This document shows, in pieces, positions 27,119 through 36,836 of a stretch of DNA of 64,000 nt; within the stretch, counting starts at the first letter, position 1, and every line of letters starts with the position of its first letter. Both the position numbers and the translations under genes were made by a program. Source of the stretch: Bradyrhizobium sp. 170 (lineage in GTDB: Bacteria > Pseudomonadota > Alphaproteobacteria > Rhizobiales > Xanthobacteraceae); the NCBI RefSeq assembly GCF_023101085.1, contig NZ_CP064703.1, positions 3,844,001-3,908,000 of the forward strand. The letters run 5' to 3'. The notes under the pieces were generated by a model. That model was not told where the DNA came from, did not search any database, and saw only the letters and a program-made list of their open reading frames with translations.

Positions 27119-29071
27119 ATGGTGATACCAGTTCACATATGGGGACATGCGCTGCGCATATGGCTGGCAGCGGTGACTGCGCTCTACGTGGCGTTCTGGC
27201 TGCAGCTTGGAGGAGCGGCATCGGCCGCAGTGACTGTCGCTATCCTGGCGCAGCCCACACGCGGGGCCGCACTGGCGAAAGCCGTCAACAGGATTGCCGC
27301 GACGTTCATCGGCGCTGCGATGTCAATCGTGATCGCGGGTCTCTTTCCCGGCGAGCGTGTCGGCCTGCTTGCGGCTTTCATTCTCTGGATATGCATTTGC
27401 GTCTTCGTCGGGAGCTACTTCCGCGGCTTTCGGGCCTATGCCGCCGTTTTGTCCGGCTACACCGTCGGAATTATTACCGTCGTCAATATCGATACGCCGC
27501 AAAAGGTGTTCACAACGATGACCGATCGCGTGGCCGCGATCACGATTGGTATCCTTTGCGTGACACTCATCAACGATCTCTTCGGTTCGCCGCCGGTGTG
27601 GCGAGGGTTGGATCGCCGGATCACCCAGGCCTGGCATGATCTGCGCGACTACGCGCGCGACGTGTTAGGCGGAGCCAGGGACGATTCGGAAAGAGCAGGG
27701 GTGCTTTTCGCACAGATTGCCGGCTTGAGGGATGAGGTGGATATCGTCGCTCACGACATGGCAGATGGGCGACATCGGGCAGGTGGCGCCCGGAGCGCGA
27801 TGCTGGCGCTGGTCGAGATTGTCCAACAGGTTCGATTGCTGGGCTTGCTTGAGCGTGGCGATCCTTTGGCCGTAACCATCAGAGACCAATGTCTTGCTGC
27901 GCTCGATGGCGATCGCTCAGAGGCGCTGGCGTTGCTGGCCAGGCTACGCGACGACGAAACGTCGCGTCCTGACGTGACTATCGCGGCCATAGGGCAGATT
28001 CAGCAGGCCCTTCGCTGCGTGGAAGCCATGGCTCAGCTCAAGGACGGGCAATTATCCCTGCGCGAAGGGAGCGAGCCGGCTCGTGATGTGCGATTGCCAC
28101 ATCGCAAGGAGTTCTTCTTTGCGCTGCAAAATGCGATTCGTATCGGGATTGCGGTGTCAGCGGGAGCGCTTTTTCTCGTGCTTGCAGGATGGCCGGTGTC
28201 CGTTTCGGCTTTGATGATCACCGCAAACCTGTGTGCTTTGAGCACGACAATGCCAAATCCGTCGAAATTCGCGGTCGCCGCCATGGTGAGCTTCGCGCTC
28301 GCCGCGCCAAGCGCCGGTATCGTTCACTTCTATCTTCTCACCGACTCACAGGACTTTGTCCGGCTTGCGATTGCGATCGCGCCGGTGCTGATTTTTGGCT
28401 GCCTGTTCAGCGCCAATCCGAAGATCGCTGGTATCGGAACCACAATGAACGTCATTTTCCTGGTTTTGTTGGCGCCATCCAACCCTCAATCGTTCAACGC
28501 GCTTAGCTTCTTTTCGCAATGCATGTTCGTGGCGTTTGCCCTCGGCGTCGTATTTCTGGCGTCCCGCCTGGTGTGGCCAGTATCGGAGCTCGACAAGCAA
28601 CGGGCCGTCGTCAGGGCGACGAAGGAAACATTGGCGGCGTCGATGACCGGCAGGAAATACAGCCTGCCGGTGCTGAGCATGGTGCTGGCCTCCAGGATTT
28701 CCGACTATGTTGCCGCGGCCACTAACAAGGATAGGTCGCATCCGGAAGTGCTTAAGGGCCTCCTCGCGACCAACGACCTGTCGCTCGCGTCGGCTGCGGC
28801 CTACGCTCACCTGGAGCAGAGCTCGGACGATCCGGCCATCCGCTCCGGGCTTGGCCCGTTGCAACGGGCTCTTCAGGCCGGAAATAGCCGGCGCCTTTAC
28901 GCCGGCGCCAGATCAATTCTTCGACGCAAGCGAGAAGGCAAGGCCGGGCTGCAGGAAACAATGCTGGCCGCGGTAACTGACCTATGGTCCGCGGGCGTGG
29001 TGCTGGAGCGCGAGGGGCGCAGGATCCGGCATTTCGCCGGCCGGGGCTTCGTCAACAAGGGAGAGGGGTGA
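27119..29071 (+). CDS. FUSC-family inner-membrane efflux protein (AaeB-like)
   Basis: A 650-residue membrane protein with two bundles of hydrophobic spans (about residues 10-165 and 335-500) separated and followed by cytosolic helical segments. This is the layout of fusaric acid resistance/AaeB (FUSC) proteins. The family exports aromatic carboxylic acids together with a periplasmic HlyD adaptor. ATG 27119 is preferred because the upstream extension lacks family features. The stop TGA overlaps the next ATG by one base, so the adaptor is translationally coupled. Confidence 0.88.
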   Translation: MVIPVHIWGHALRIWLAAVTALYVAFWLQLGGAASAAVTVAILAQPTRGAALAKAVNRIAATFIGAAMSIVIAGLFPGERVGLLAAFILWICICVFVGSYFRGFRAYAAVLSGYTVGIITVVNIDTPQKVFTTMTDRVAAITIGILCVTLINDLFGSPPVWRGLDRRITQAWHDLRDYARDVLGGARDDSERAGVLFAQIAGLRDEVDIVAHDMADGRHRAGGARSAMLALVEIVQQVRLLGLLERGDPLAVTIRDQCLAALDGDRSEALALLARLRDDETSRPDVTIAAIGQIQQALRCVEAMAQLKDGQLSLREGSEPARDVRLPHRKEFFFALQNAIRIGIAVSAGALFLVLAGWPVSVSALMITANLCALSTTMPNPSKFAVAAMVSFALAAPSAGIVHFYLLTDSQDFVRLAIAIAPVLIFGCLFSANPKIAGIGTTMNVIFLVLLAPSNPQSFNALSFFSQCMFVAFALGVVFLASRLVWPVSELDKQRAVVRATKETLAASMTGRKYSLPVLSMVLASRISDYVAAATNKDRSHPEVLKGLLATNDLSLASAAAYAHLEQSSDDPAIRSGLGPLQRALQAGNSRRLYAGARSILRRKREGKAGLQETMLAAVTDLWSAGVVLEREGRRIRHFAGRGFVNKGEG

Positions 29072-30018
29072 TGGGCGTAGCGACAAAGAAGCGAATAGCG
29101 GTCAACCTGCTCCGATATCTTGCGACCGGCGTGCTTGTCGCAGCAGCGCTTGTTGCTGCGGGCTATGGCTGGCGCGTTTATGTGACGGCGCCATGGACGC
29201 GCGATGGTATGGTCCGTGTCCAGGTCGCAAATGTGGCGCCGCAGATTTCCGGCAAGATCGTGGAGATACGAATCTCCGACAACCAGCACGTCCACAAGGG
29301 CGACATACTCTACGTCATCGAAAAATTTGATTTCGAGGTCGCGCTGGAGAATGCAAAAGCGACCATCCTGAGCCGTGAGGCTGACCTCGAAGTCAAGAAG
29401 GCACAGAACGCCCGGCGGGCGATTCTTACGACACTGTCCACCTCGATTGAGGAGAAGCAGATATTCGACGGCAATGCGAAGATGGCGGATGCCGCCCTCT
29501 TGAGCGCCAAGGCCGCGCTTGCGCAAGCCGACATCAATCTCCAGAGGACGGAGGTGCGTTCGCCTGTCGACGGCTACGTCACGAACCTCCTGATGCGGGT
29601 CGGCGACTCTGCGCGGGCCGGAACGCCCAATGTTTCGGTGATCGACGAGCATTCCTACTGGATCGACGCGTACTTCGAGGAAACGAAGATCGCCAACATC
29701 CGTGTCGGAGAGGACGTCGAGGCGACGTTGCTTGGCTATGAAATGCCGATCAAGGGCGGGATCGAGAGCATCACGGGCGGTATCAGTGCCGCGAACGCCG
29801 CAAGCAGCACGCAGGGCCTTCCGAACGTTGATCCGATATTCACCTGGGTTCGTCTCGCGCAGCGCATTCCGGTGCGGATCAGGATCGACCGGGTCCCGCA
29901 AGACGTGCCGCTCGTTGCAGGAATGACCTGCAGCGTTTCCGTTGTCGGCAGGAAGAAAGCTCCTGCACCGAAGCCCGATCGAGGAATCTTCGATCGGCTC
30001 ATAAGCCGACTTGGGTGA
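29071..30018 (+). CDS. HlyD-family membrane fusion protein (AaeA/EmrA-like)
   Basis: A 315-residue periplasmic adaptor anchored by one N-terminal span (residues 14-36). The biotinyl-lipoyl half motifs flank a helical hairpin: VAPQISGKIVEIRISDNQHVHKGD first and RSPVDGYVTNLLMRVGDSAR later. It joins the FUSC pump to an outer-membrane channel; no such channel gene lies next to it here. It overlaps the FUSC gene by one base. Confidence 0.9.
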   Translation: MGVATKKRIAVNLLRYLATGVLVAAALVAAGYGWRVYVTAPWTRDGMVRVQVANVAPQISGKIVEIRISDNQHVHKGDILYVIEKFDFEVALENAKATILSREADLEVKKAQNARRAILTTLSTSIEEKQIFDGNAKMADAALLSAKAALAQADINLQRTEVRSPVDGYVTNLLMRVGDSARAGTPNVSVIDEHSYWIDAYFEETKIANIRVGEDVEATLLGYEMPIKGGIESITGGISAANAASSTQGLPNVDPIFTWVRLAQRIPVRIRIDRVPQDVPLVAGMTCSVSVVGRKKAPAPKPDRGIFDRLISRLG

Positions 30019-30023
30019 AGCCG

Positions 30024-30227
30024 ATGCGTGCGCCAAGGGATATCGAACTGGGCGGCGTCCTGATTGACCCCTTTGTGAGGTGTCTGTTCCTCGCCTTGAT
30101 CATCCTGATCGTAATCCGGTTTGTCGTCGGCCGCCTCGGATTGAGGTCGATGTTCGCCAACCCGCCCCTTGCGGAGGCGGCCCTCTACGTCTGCATCCTC
30201 GTCGGCCTTATGGCGTCCTGGATCTGA
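30024..30227 (+). CDS. DUF1656 small membrane protein (AaeX-like)
   Basis: A 67-residue protein with two hydrophobic spans, starting EIELGG-like (MRAPRDIELGGVLIDPF). This is characteristic of the DUF1656/AaeX proteins that accompany FUSC-HlyD efflux operons. A GTG at 30015, overlapping the HlyD stop, is an alternative start. Its job in the complex is unknown. Third gene of the efflux operon. Confidence 0.85.
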   Translation: MRAPRDIELGGVLIDPFVRCLFLALIILIVIRFVVGRLGLRSMFANPPLAEAALYVCILVGLMASWI

Positions 30228-30407
30228 GTGCAGCCTGAGGGCAGGCTAAATAGCTCCTCGGCTTGTCGTCGACCGTTTATGCTATTGATTTTTCGACGTT
30301 ATTTTATGTTGCGCTGCAATTAATAGTTCAGAACGCTACTTAACAAGCCAAACAGGACCGCTTGCACCATGCTCTTGCCGGGCCGGAATTCTCGTCGAGG
30401 GATTGAT

Positions 30408-30953
30408 ATGGAAGGGTCGCAGAGTACTGCATCGAATTCTTCGCCAGCCGCTCTCCGGTTCGGCTATCTGGCGGGCAGCCTGGCCCAGCTCCTTGAAGTG
30501 GTGAGGCGCGAGTTCGAGCACGATCGCGAGGCGGCGAAGGCGTCGCTGGCCACGGCATCGACCATCCTGCAATCGGAGATCGAACGCCATTCCGGCGCGA
30601 AGCGATCCAGGACGGCCGGGCTGGCCGGCTGGCAGATCGCGCGGGTGCGAACCTTCATCGAAAAGAATCTGCACCGTACCATTCATACCCAGGACCTCAG
30701 CGCTGTCGCGCGGCGGACCCCGGCACACTTCTCGCGGTCGTTCAAGCTAACCTTCGGAGATCCGCCACATGCTTACGTGGTCAAGAGGCGGTTGGAGAGA
30801 GCTTGCCATCTGATGCTAACCAGTTCAGCCTCGCTGAGCGAAATCGCGCTGGGCGTTGGATTTTCGGATCAGGCGCATCTGTGCAGACTATTCCGGCAAG
30901 CCTTTGGGCATAGTCCAGCCAGTTGGCGCCGCGAACACGAGATAGAGCAGTGA
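30408..30953 (+). CDS. AraC-family regulator next to the efflux operon
   Basis: A 181-residue regulator starting at ATG 30408; an upstream in-frame ATG at 30369 is possible. The C-terminal 100 residues form the AraC double HTH (LSAVARRTPAHFSRSFKLTFGDPPHAYV and IALGVGFSDQAHLCRLFRQAFG). The N-terminal 80 residues are helical and match no sensory domain I know. Located 180 bp after the DUF1656 gene and 33 bp before the first STAND regulator, it may control the efflux genes. Confidence 0.85.
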   Translation: MEGSQSTASNSSPAALRFGYLAGSLAQLLEVVRREFEHDREAAKASLATASTILQSEIERHSGAKRSRTAGLAGWQIARVRTFIEKNLHRTIHTQDLSAVARRTPAHFSRSFKLTFGDPPHAYVVKRRLERACHLMLTSSASLSEIALGVGFSDQAHLCRLFRQAFGHSPASWRREHEIEQ

Positions 30954-30986
30954 GGTCAGAGAGTCAGCGCGGATGAGAGACATCCC

Positions 30987-33830
30987 ATGAGCGGTCAGAA
31001 CCGGAAAGTCCTGAGCTTCGGTCCTTTTGAGTTATCGATCGGTAACAGGCTCCTGACCAATGGCACAAAGGTCGTGCCACTCGGAGCGCGGGCGATGGAC
31101 GTCCTCGTTGTCCTCGTCGAGCAAGCGAACAAAGTCGTCAGCAGAAGGACCTTGATCGAGCGCGTTTGGCCAAAGCGGGGAGCCGATGAGGTTAGTCTCC
31201 GCGTGCACATCTCGGCGCTGCGCAAGGCGCTGGCTCAAAATGACCCCACCAGGCGATACATCGCGAACGTGCCTGGCCGCGGCTACCGTTTCATCGTGCC
31301 GATAACGTCACCTTCTCTCGAGACGCCGGAGATCGACTTGGCTGCGACGTCATGGCTACCCGCCCGTTTGACGCGCATGGTTGGTCGAAAGGACGCGATC
31401 GCCACGATCCAGGCGAAGCTCGCCGCGCAGAAGTTCGTTACGATCGTTGGCCCTGGCGGTATCGGCAAGACTACCGTTGCAATCTCTGTTACGCATGAGA
31501 TGCGCTCCATCTTCGACGGGCGGGTTCGCTTCGTTGACCTGAGCTCTCTTGGTGACGCCTCCCTCGTTGCGTCCGCGGTGGCGAGCTCATTCGGACTGGC
31601 GATACAAACCAACGATGTTGTGCCAGCCCTGATCGATCACTTGCTGGAAGCTCCGACGTTGCTCGTGCTCGACAGTTGCGAACATCTAATCGATGGAGCG
31701 TCCGCTCTCGCGGAAAGGCTGTTTTGCCGCGTGCCAGCATTGCACATACTCGCGACCAGCCGGGAAGCGTTGCGTGTCGAAGGTGAGAATGTCCACGAAC
31801 TCGCCGCGCTTGCATGTCCTCCGGACGATCAGGGGATATCGGCGGCGCGTGCGCTTGAATATCCAGCCGTTCAGCTGTTGGTCGAGCGCGTGCGGGCCGT
31901 GCGAGGTCAATTCGAGCTGGTCGATGCTGATGCGCCGATTGCGGCCGGCATCTGCCGGCGTCTGGATGGTATCGCCCTGGCGATCGAACTCGCGGCCTGC
32001 AGGGTCGTCATTTACGGTCTTGGCAAGACTGCGAGCCTGCTTGACGACCACCTCAATCTGACATGGGCAGGCCGTCGGACCGCTGCGGCAAGGCATCAGA
32101 CCTTAAATGCCACGCTTGAATGGAGCTATGGCCTGCTCGATGAGCGGGAGAGGCTCGTGTTGAGCAGGCTTGGCGTTTTCTCGGGCGGATTCACGTTCGA
32201 GGCGGCGATCGCAGTTGTCGCCGATGAGAAGGTTGATGAAGCAAGAGTATCGGATTGCGTTTGGGAGCTTCGGTCGAAATCATTAATCGCAGCCTATGGA
32301 CACGAATCGCGTCTGCGGTTGCTCGACGTCACGCGCGCTTTTGCCTTGCAGCGCCTGCCTGAAAGCGATGGGCAGTTTTTCCGCCGCCATCACGCCCTTT
32401 ACTTCAGTGACTTGTTCAGACGGGGCGCCGCGATGGATGCGTCGGGCTGGCCCAAGGCGCTCGGGATCGAGGTCGACAATCTCAGAGCCGCCCTGAACTG
32501 GACGTTTTCCGCTGCGGGTGATGCGGAAATCGGCATCGAACTCGCCGCAGCATCGGCAGGCACCTGGATGGGTATGTCGCTGCTCACCGAATGCCGCGAG
32601 TGGATGAGAAAGGCCATAAGTCGCCTCGACGACGTGAATTCGGGCACACGACAAGAGATGGTTATTCAGTCGGCCCTCGCGAGTTGCATGATGTTCACCG
32701 GTGGCATGACCGAAGAGTCCTACGCGACCTGGGCCAAAGCACGCCTTCTTGCCGAGGGCCTCAAGGATGCCGAACACCAGTTGGTCTCCCTGCTTGTTCT
32801 CTGGGCGCACCAAATTCGCGTCCCAAACTATCCCGAGGCCACCAGATTGGCCGACCACTGCGGTGATGTCGCGGAGCGGAGTGGCGATCGCGGCGCCATC
32901 GCAATGGCCAACTACATGCGCGGAGTCACCTACCACCACACAGCGCGGATACTGGAGGCCGAAGGCTGTCTCGAACTATCTCTGCATCGCGACGACGAAG
33001 CCTCGCGACAGTCTCTTATCAAGCGATTTGGCTACGACCGTAAAGCCGATGCTCTGGGCGTTCTGGCCAACCTGGTTTGGCTGCGTGGCTCTCCCGACCA
33101 TGCGCGCCGGCTTAATCGAATGTCGATCGCCGAAGCACGCCAACTCGATCACGCGGTGCCCCTGTGTGTGGCGCTGACCTGGGCGAGCTTCAACATGTAT
33201 CTGACAAGCCCGGATGATGATGAGACCGAAGCGCTTGCCAACGAACTTGTTGAACACGCCCGAAAATACGCCGTTGAAAGCTATCATGGGTTCGGCCTCG
33301 CCATGCAGGCCCTCGGCAGGGCAAGGCGCGGCGAAGCTGAAGCGGCGGCCGCGACGCTCTACTCCGGTCTGGAGAAGCTGTCGGCGGCGCGCTATGGGGT
33401 TTTCAACTGGTTCCTGCAGGCAGAACTCGCGAGATCCACGGCCGCCGCCGGCCGGCTGCGGCTGGCGCTCGACATCTTCGAAACGGCGAAAATCAACCTT
33501 GATGAAGGCCAATGGTACGCTCCCGAATTGCTCCGTATCAGGGGCGAACTGGCCTTGAGCAACAACGAAGGCTTGGCTGTTTGCAGAGACTATTTTCTTC
33601 GCGCGCTCGACTTGTCCGCCAGGCAAGCGAGCTTGTCATGGGAGCTCCGGGCTGCCACCAGCCTGGTGATCGCTGAGAAGTCGCTTGAGAAAAAGGAGGC
33701 GGCGTCGAAGACGTTACAGGCTGTTTACACGAAGTTCCGGGAGGGGTTCGACACACTTGACCTGCAGTTGGCCATACAGGTCTTGAACGGATCATCTTCG
33801 CAGGCTGACGTTGTCAGGGTGGTCCGCTGA
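30987..33830 (+). CDS. Winged-helix STAND ATPase regulator 1
   Basis: A 947-residue protein. An OmpR/PhoB/CadC-type winged-helix DNA-binding domain occupies residues 1-105 (ending NVPGRGYRFIVP). An NB-ARC/STAND ATPase follows, with Walker A GPGGIGKTT at about 155-163, Walker B LLVLDSCEHLID and an ATSREALR sensor. The C-terminal half is built of TPR-like helical repeats. Such one-protein switches bind an inducer on the repeat domain, exchange ADP for ATP and activate nearby promoters. No ligand can be named. It follows the AraC gene closely on the same strand. Confidence 0.88.
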   Translation: MSGQNRKVLSFGPFELSIGNRLLTNGTKVVPLGARAMDVLVVLVEQANKVVSRRTLIERVWPKRGADEVSLRVHISALRKALAQNDPTRRYIANVPGRGYRFIVPITSPSLETPEIDLAATSWLPARLTRMVGRKDAIATIQAKLAAQKFVTIVGPGGIGKTTVAISVTHEMRSIFDGRVRFVDLSSLGDASLVASAVASSFGLAIQTNDVVPALIDHLLEAPTLLVLDSCEHLIDGASALAERLFCRVPALHILATSREALRVEGENVHELAALACPPDDQGISAARALEYPAVQLLVERVRAVRGQFELVDADAPIAAGICRRLDGIALAIELAACRVVIYGLGKTASLLDDHLNLTWAGRRTAAARHQTLNATLEWSYGLLDERERLVLSRLGVFSGGFTFEAAIAVVADEKVDEARVSDCVWELRSKSLIAAYGHESRLRLLDVTRAFALQRLPESDGQFFRRHHALYFSDLFRRGAAMDASGWPKALGIEVDNLRAALNWTFSAAGDAEIGIELAAASAGTWMGMSLLTECREWMRKAISRLDDVNSGTRQEMVIQSALASCMMFTGGMTEESYATWAKARLLAEGLKDAEHQLVSLLVLWAHQIRVPNYPEATRLADHCGDVAERSGDRGAIAMANYMRGVTYHHTARILEAEGCLELSLHRDDEASRQSLIKRFGYDRKADALGVLANLVWLRGSPDHARRLNRMSIAEARQLDHAVPLCVALTWASFNMYLTSPDDDETEALANELVEHARKYAVESYHGFGLAMQALGRARRGEAEAAAATLYSGLEKLSAARYGVFNWFLQAELARSTAAAGRLRLALDIFETAKINLDEGQWYAPELLRIRGELALSNNEGLAVCRDYFLRALDLSARQASLSWELRAATSLVIAEKSLEKKEAASKTLQAVYTKFREGFDTLDLQLAIQVLNGSSSQADVVRVVR

Positions 33831-33919
33831 GCGCCTCTGCCGGTCTATGCTTCGGTTGATACGTGATCGGTGGCACATCTTCGCAACCGGCGTCAGCTCG
33901 ACCGCACAGAAGCGCATGT

Positions 33920-36778
33920 TCACCGGATGGTGCCGGGATCGTTCGCTTGATCCAGAATCTGTTTGGCCGCGACAAGATCGGCGGTACCAAAGCCCTCCGT
34001 GAAGCGATCGTAAATCGGCCGGAGGCAGGCGATGGCGTCTGCAGGGCGGTCTTGAGTGCGCAACAAGCGGGCGAGGCTCGTCGCCGCTCGCAATTCCCAT
34101 GACAGGGCTCCTTGCTCGCGCGCCCCATCAAGCGCTTGCCGCAAGAGTGCCTCCGCAAATCCAGCGGCGCCGGGCACGTCCTGTTGCATGGTAAGTTCGC
34201 CCTTGAGGCGGATGAGTTCCGGCGAAAAGCAGCCGTCTTCGAACTGTCCGACGTCGGCCTCGAGCGCCGCCAGCCCTTCGGTAGTGCGCCCGGCTTGGCC
34301 AAGGGCTTCCGCCAGCTGCGTGAGTCCACTCAAGGAGCGAAAGCTGAAGTTGGGCGCGGTCACTTCCTCCCGCCTGCTTGGCCGCCTCCGCGATCCGCCG
34401 TCTCGGTCACCAGCCTTGATGACGAGGACTTGTTCAAACCGCGCGCCGAAAGCGGCCCAATGCGGCAAGGCGTGCTGTCGCGACAGCTCAACCAGCTTGG
34501 CAGTGTACTTGGCAGCGGCGACTCGGTCGCCAACCCAGAATGAGATCGGACATGAAGCGAGGGCAAGGACAAAGCACTGTGAGATGGCGTGGCCAGTCGC
34601 GTCAGCTTCCTGGAGGCTCTGCTCCGCCATCCGCATGGCTTGATCGGCAAATCCCTGCAGCCAGAGCACTCGCGCCAGGAATACGGTGACCTGGAGGCGA
34701 AAGTCCATGCCGAATCGGACGACATATCGAAAGCGGACGACGTCCCGTCCGAGATCGCCAGCGGCACCCTGCGTCAGCAGTTGCTCCAGCTGGCTACGCG
34801 CACTCACCTGATCGCCGACATAGTGCTCGGCCACTGCTACCATGCTCTTGCCGAACATCTGATCGTTCCGATCCGAGCCGCGCAGGGAAAGTGAGTGGAA
34901 CTCCAGCGCGAAGGGTTGCGCGGTCCGAAAGCGGCCGATGCCAGTGTAATAGTAATACAATCCCCAGAGGGCGCGCAGCTGGTACTCGACATCATCCAGG
35001 CGCTTGGCCATGTCGAGTACCTTGGTGAACGCTGCGACCATCTCGGAAGCCTCAGGCGTCGATGCGCCCAGCGCGGCTTGCAATTGCATTGCCTCCCGCG
35101 GGTTCTCAGTCGGTGCGACTCCGAGCGCTTGCCGGGCTCGTCTGCAGCACTCTTCGAGCAGTGATAAGCGAATCCAGAGCGGGAGTGCCGCAGCCGTCAG
35201 TGCCACACCGGTCGATGCCTCGCCGCCAGATGAGAAGGCCCAGTCGAGCGCCGCGCGCAAATTGTCAACGTCTTGGGTGTAGTCGGCCAGCCAGTCGCTC
35301 GTCGCTCGCACCGGCGCTTCTGCTGCTGCCCGCTCGAAGAACTGACGGTAGTATGCGGCGTGCCGGCGCGCGATATCCCGGCGCTCACCGCTTTCGTCGA
35401 GCTTTTCGATCGCGAAGGCGCGGGTCGTTTCGAGCAGCCGGAAACGCGGTTTGGTGCCACTGACATCCGCAACGACCAGCGATTTCGTCACCAGATCGGC
35501 CAAGCGGTCGATCGCCTCGCAGCCTGTCGTTGCCGAGTCTATCACCACCGCTGCGGCCGCCTCGACCGTAAAGCCGCCAGAAAATATACTGAGAGCCCTG
35601 AAGAAAAGTTGCTCATCCTCGCCCAGCAGGCCGTAGCTCCAATCGATGACGGCCCGCATCGTTCGGTGCCGCTGGACCCGCCCGCGACGGCGCGAACCCA
35701 GGAGCGGCAAGCTGTCCTTCAGGCGGGCGACAAGGCCCTCAAGTCCAAGCACCTCGACGCCAGGTGCGGCGAACTCGATGGCCAGCGGCAAGCCATCGAG
35801 CCCACGGCAAAGTTCGAGCACCAGCTCCGTATTCTCGTCGGTCAACGCGAAATCTTCGACGATCGCGGTCACCCGCTCGACGAACAGTTGCACGGCCGGA
35901 AAGGTCGCCGCCTCAGCGGCCGTCAGCCCGGACGAGGCCGGTGGGCTTCCGAGGGGTCCCAAGCGATATTCGTTTTCACCCGCGACCCGGAGCGACTCCC
36001 TGCTCGTAGCCAGAATATCGACATCCTTCGCTCCGCCGATAAGCGCCGTCGCCAGCCTCGCCACCTCGTCGATGACATGCTCGCAGTTGTCGAGGAGAAG
36101 GAGCATTCGGTTGTCTCTGACGGCAGCGACCAAGCCGTTAATCGGGTCTTCGGCGGGGATTTGAAGGCTGAGCACGGTCGCAACCGCGCTCGGCACGAGG
36201 CGCGCGTCAGCGAGCGATGCCAGGTCGATCAGCCAGACTCCATTCTCGTATTCTGTGATCACTCGCTCGGCGACGGCGAGGGCGGCCGTCGTCTTGCCGA
36301 TCCCTCCGGGACCGACGATTGTCACCAGGCGCTGGCGCGACAGCCGCGAGATGAGCGCCTCCACGGCCTCTGCGCGGCCAATCATCCGCGTCGCGGTCAG
36401 CGGCAGGTTGTGTACCCCCACCGACGGGGCGACTTGGGGCGGCTGGCTCCGCGATGGTTCGTCGACGCGTACGGGCGCAACGAAATTGTAGCCCCGTCCT
36501 ATCACGGTGACGACGAAACGATTGCCGCCCTGGCCATCGCCAAGGGCACGGCGCAAGGCACTGACCTGAATCTTCAGGTTCGCCTCTTCGACGAACGTTT
36601 GCGGCCAGGCGCGAGCCATCAGTTCTTCCTTGCCGACCACCTCGCCGGCGCGATCGATCAGAGCGGCGAGAATGTCGAAGGCGCGGCTGCCGAGTCGCAC
36701 CGGCTTGTCGCCCTCGAGCAGCATCCGCTGCTCCGCAAGGAGCCGGAACGGGCCAAACAGGATCGCGCGTCCGTTCAT
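33920..36778 (-). CDS. Winged-helix STAND ATPase regulator 2
   Basis: A 952-residue protein with the same architecture as its neighbour at 36837: winged helix (MNGRAILFGPFRLLAEQR to VIGRGYNFVAP), ATPase with GPGGIGKTTAA, LLLLDNCEHVID and ATSRESLR, and a long helical repeat region. ATG 36778 follows GGAGG by about 11 bases. It is about 90 percent identical by eye to regulator 3 over the DNA-binding domain and diverges more in the repeat half. Convergent with regulator 1. Confidence 0.88.
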   Translation of the reverse strand: MNGRAILFGPFRLLAEQRMLLEGDKPVRLGSRAFDILAALIDRAGEVVGKEELMARAWPQTFVEEANLKIQVSALRRALGDGQGGNRFVVTVIGRGYNFVAPVRVDEPSRSQPPQVAPSVGVHNLPLTATRMIGRAEAVEALISRLSRQRLVTIVGPGGIGKTTAALAVAERVITEYENGVWLIDLASLADARLVPSAVATVLSLQIPAEDPINGLVAAVRDNRMLLLLDNCEHVIDEVARLATALIGGAKDVDILATSRESLRVAGENEYRLGPLGSPPASSGLTAAEAATFPAVQLFVERVTAIVEDFALTDENTELVLELCRGLDGLPLAIEFAAPGVEVLGLEGLVARLKDSLPLLGSRRRGRVQRHRTMRAVIDWSYGLLGEDEQLFFRALSIFSGGFTVEAAAAVVIDSATTGCEAIDRLADLVTKSLVVADVSGTKPRFRLLETTRAFAIEKLDESGERRDIARRHAAYYRQFFERAAAEAPVRATSDWLADYTQDVDNLRAALDWAFSSGGEASTGVALTAAALPLWIRLSLLEECCRRARQALGVAPTENPREAMQLQAALGASTPEASEMVAAFTKVLDMAKRLDDVEYQLRALWGLYYYYTGIGRFRTAQPFALEFHSLSLRGSDRNDQMFGKSMVAVAEHYVGDQVSARSQLEQLLTQGAAGDLGRDVVRFRYVVRFGMDFRLQVTVFLARVLWLQGFADQAMRMAEQSLQEADATGHAISQCFVLALASCPISFWVGDRVAAAKYTAKLVELSRQHALPHWAAFGARFEQVLVIKAGDRDGGSRRRPSRREEVTAPNFSFRSLSGLTQLAEALGQAGRTTEGLAALEADVGQFEDGCFSPELIRLKGELTMQQDVPGAAGFAEALLRQALDGAREQGALSWELRAATSLARLLRTQDRPADAIACLRPIYDRFTEGFGTADLVAAKQILDQANDPGTIR

Positions 36779-36836
36779 CGAAGGAAGCCTCCGGATCGAT
36801 CATCCGTGATCGGCTCGGCCTCACAGAAGCGCATCT

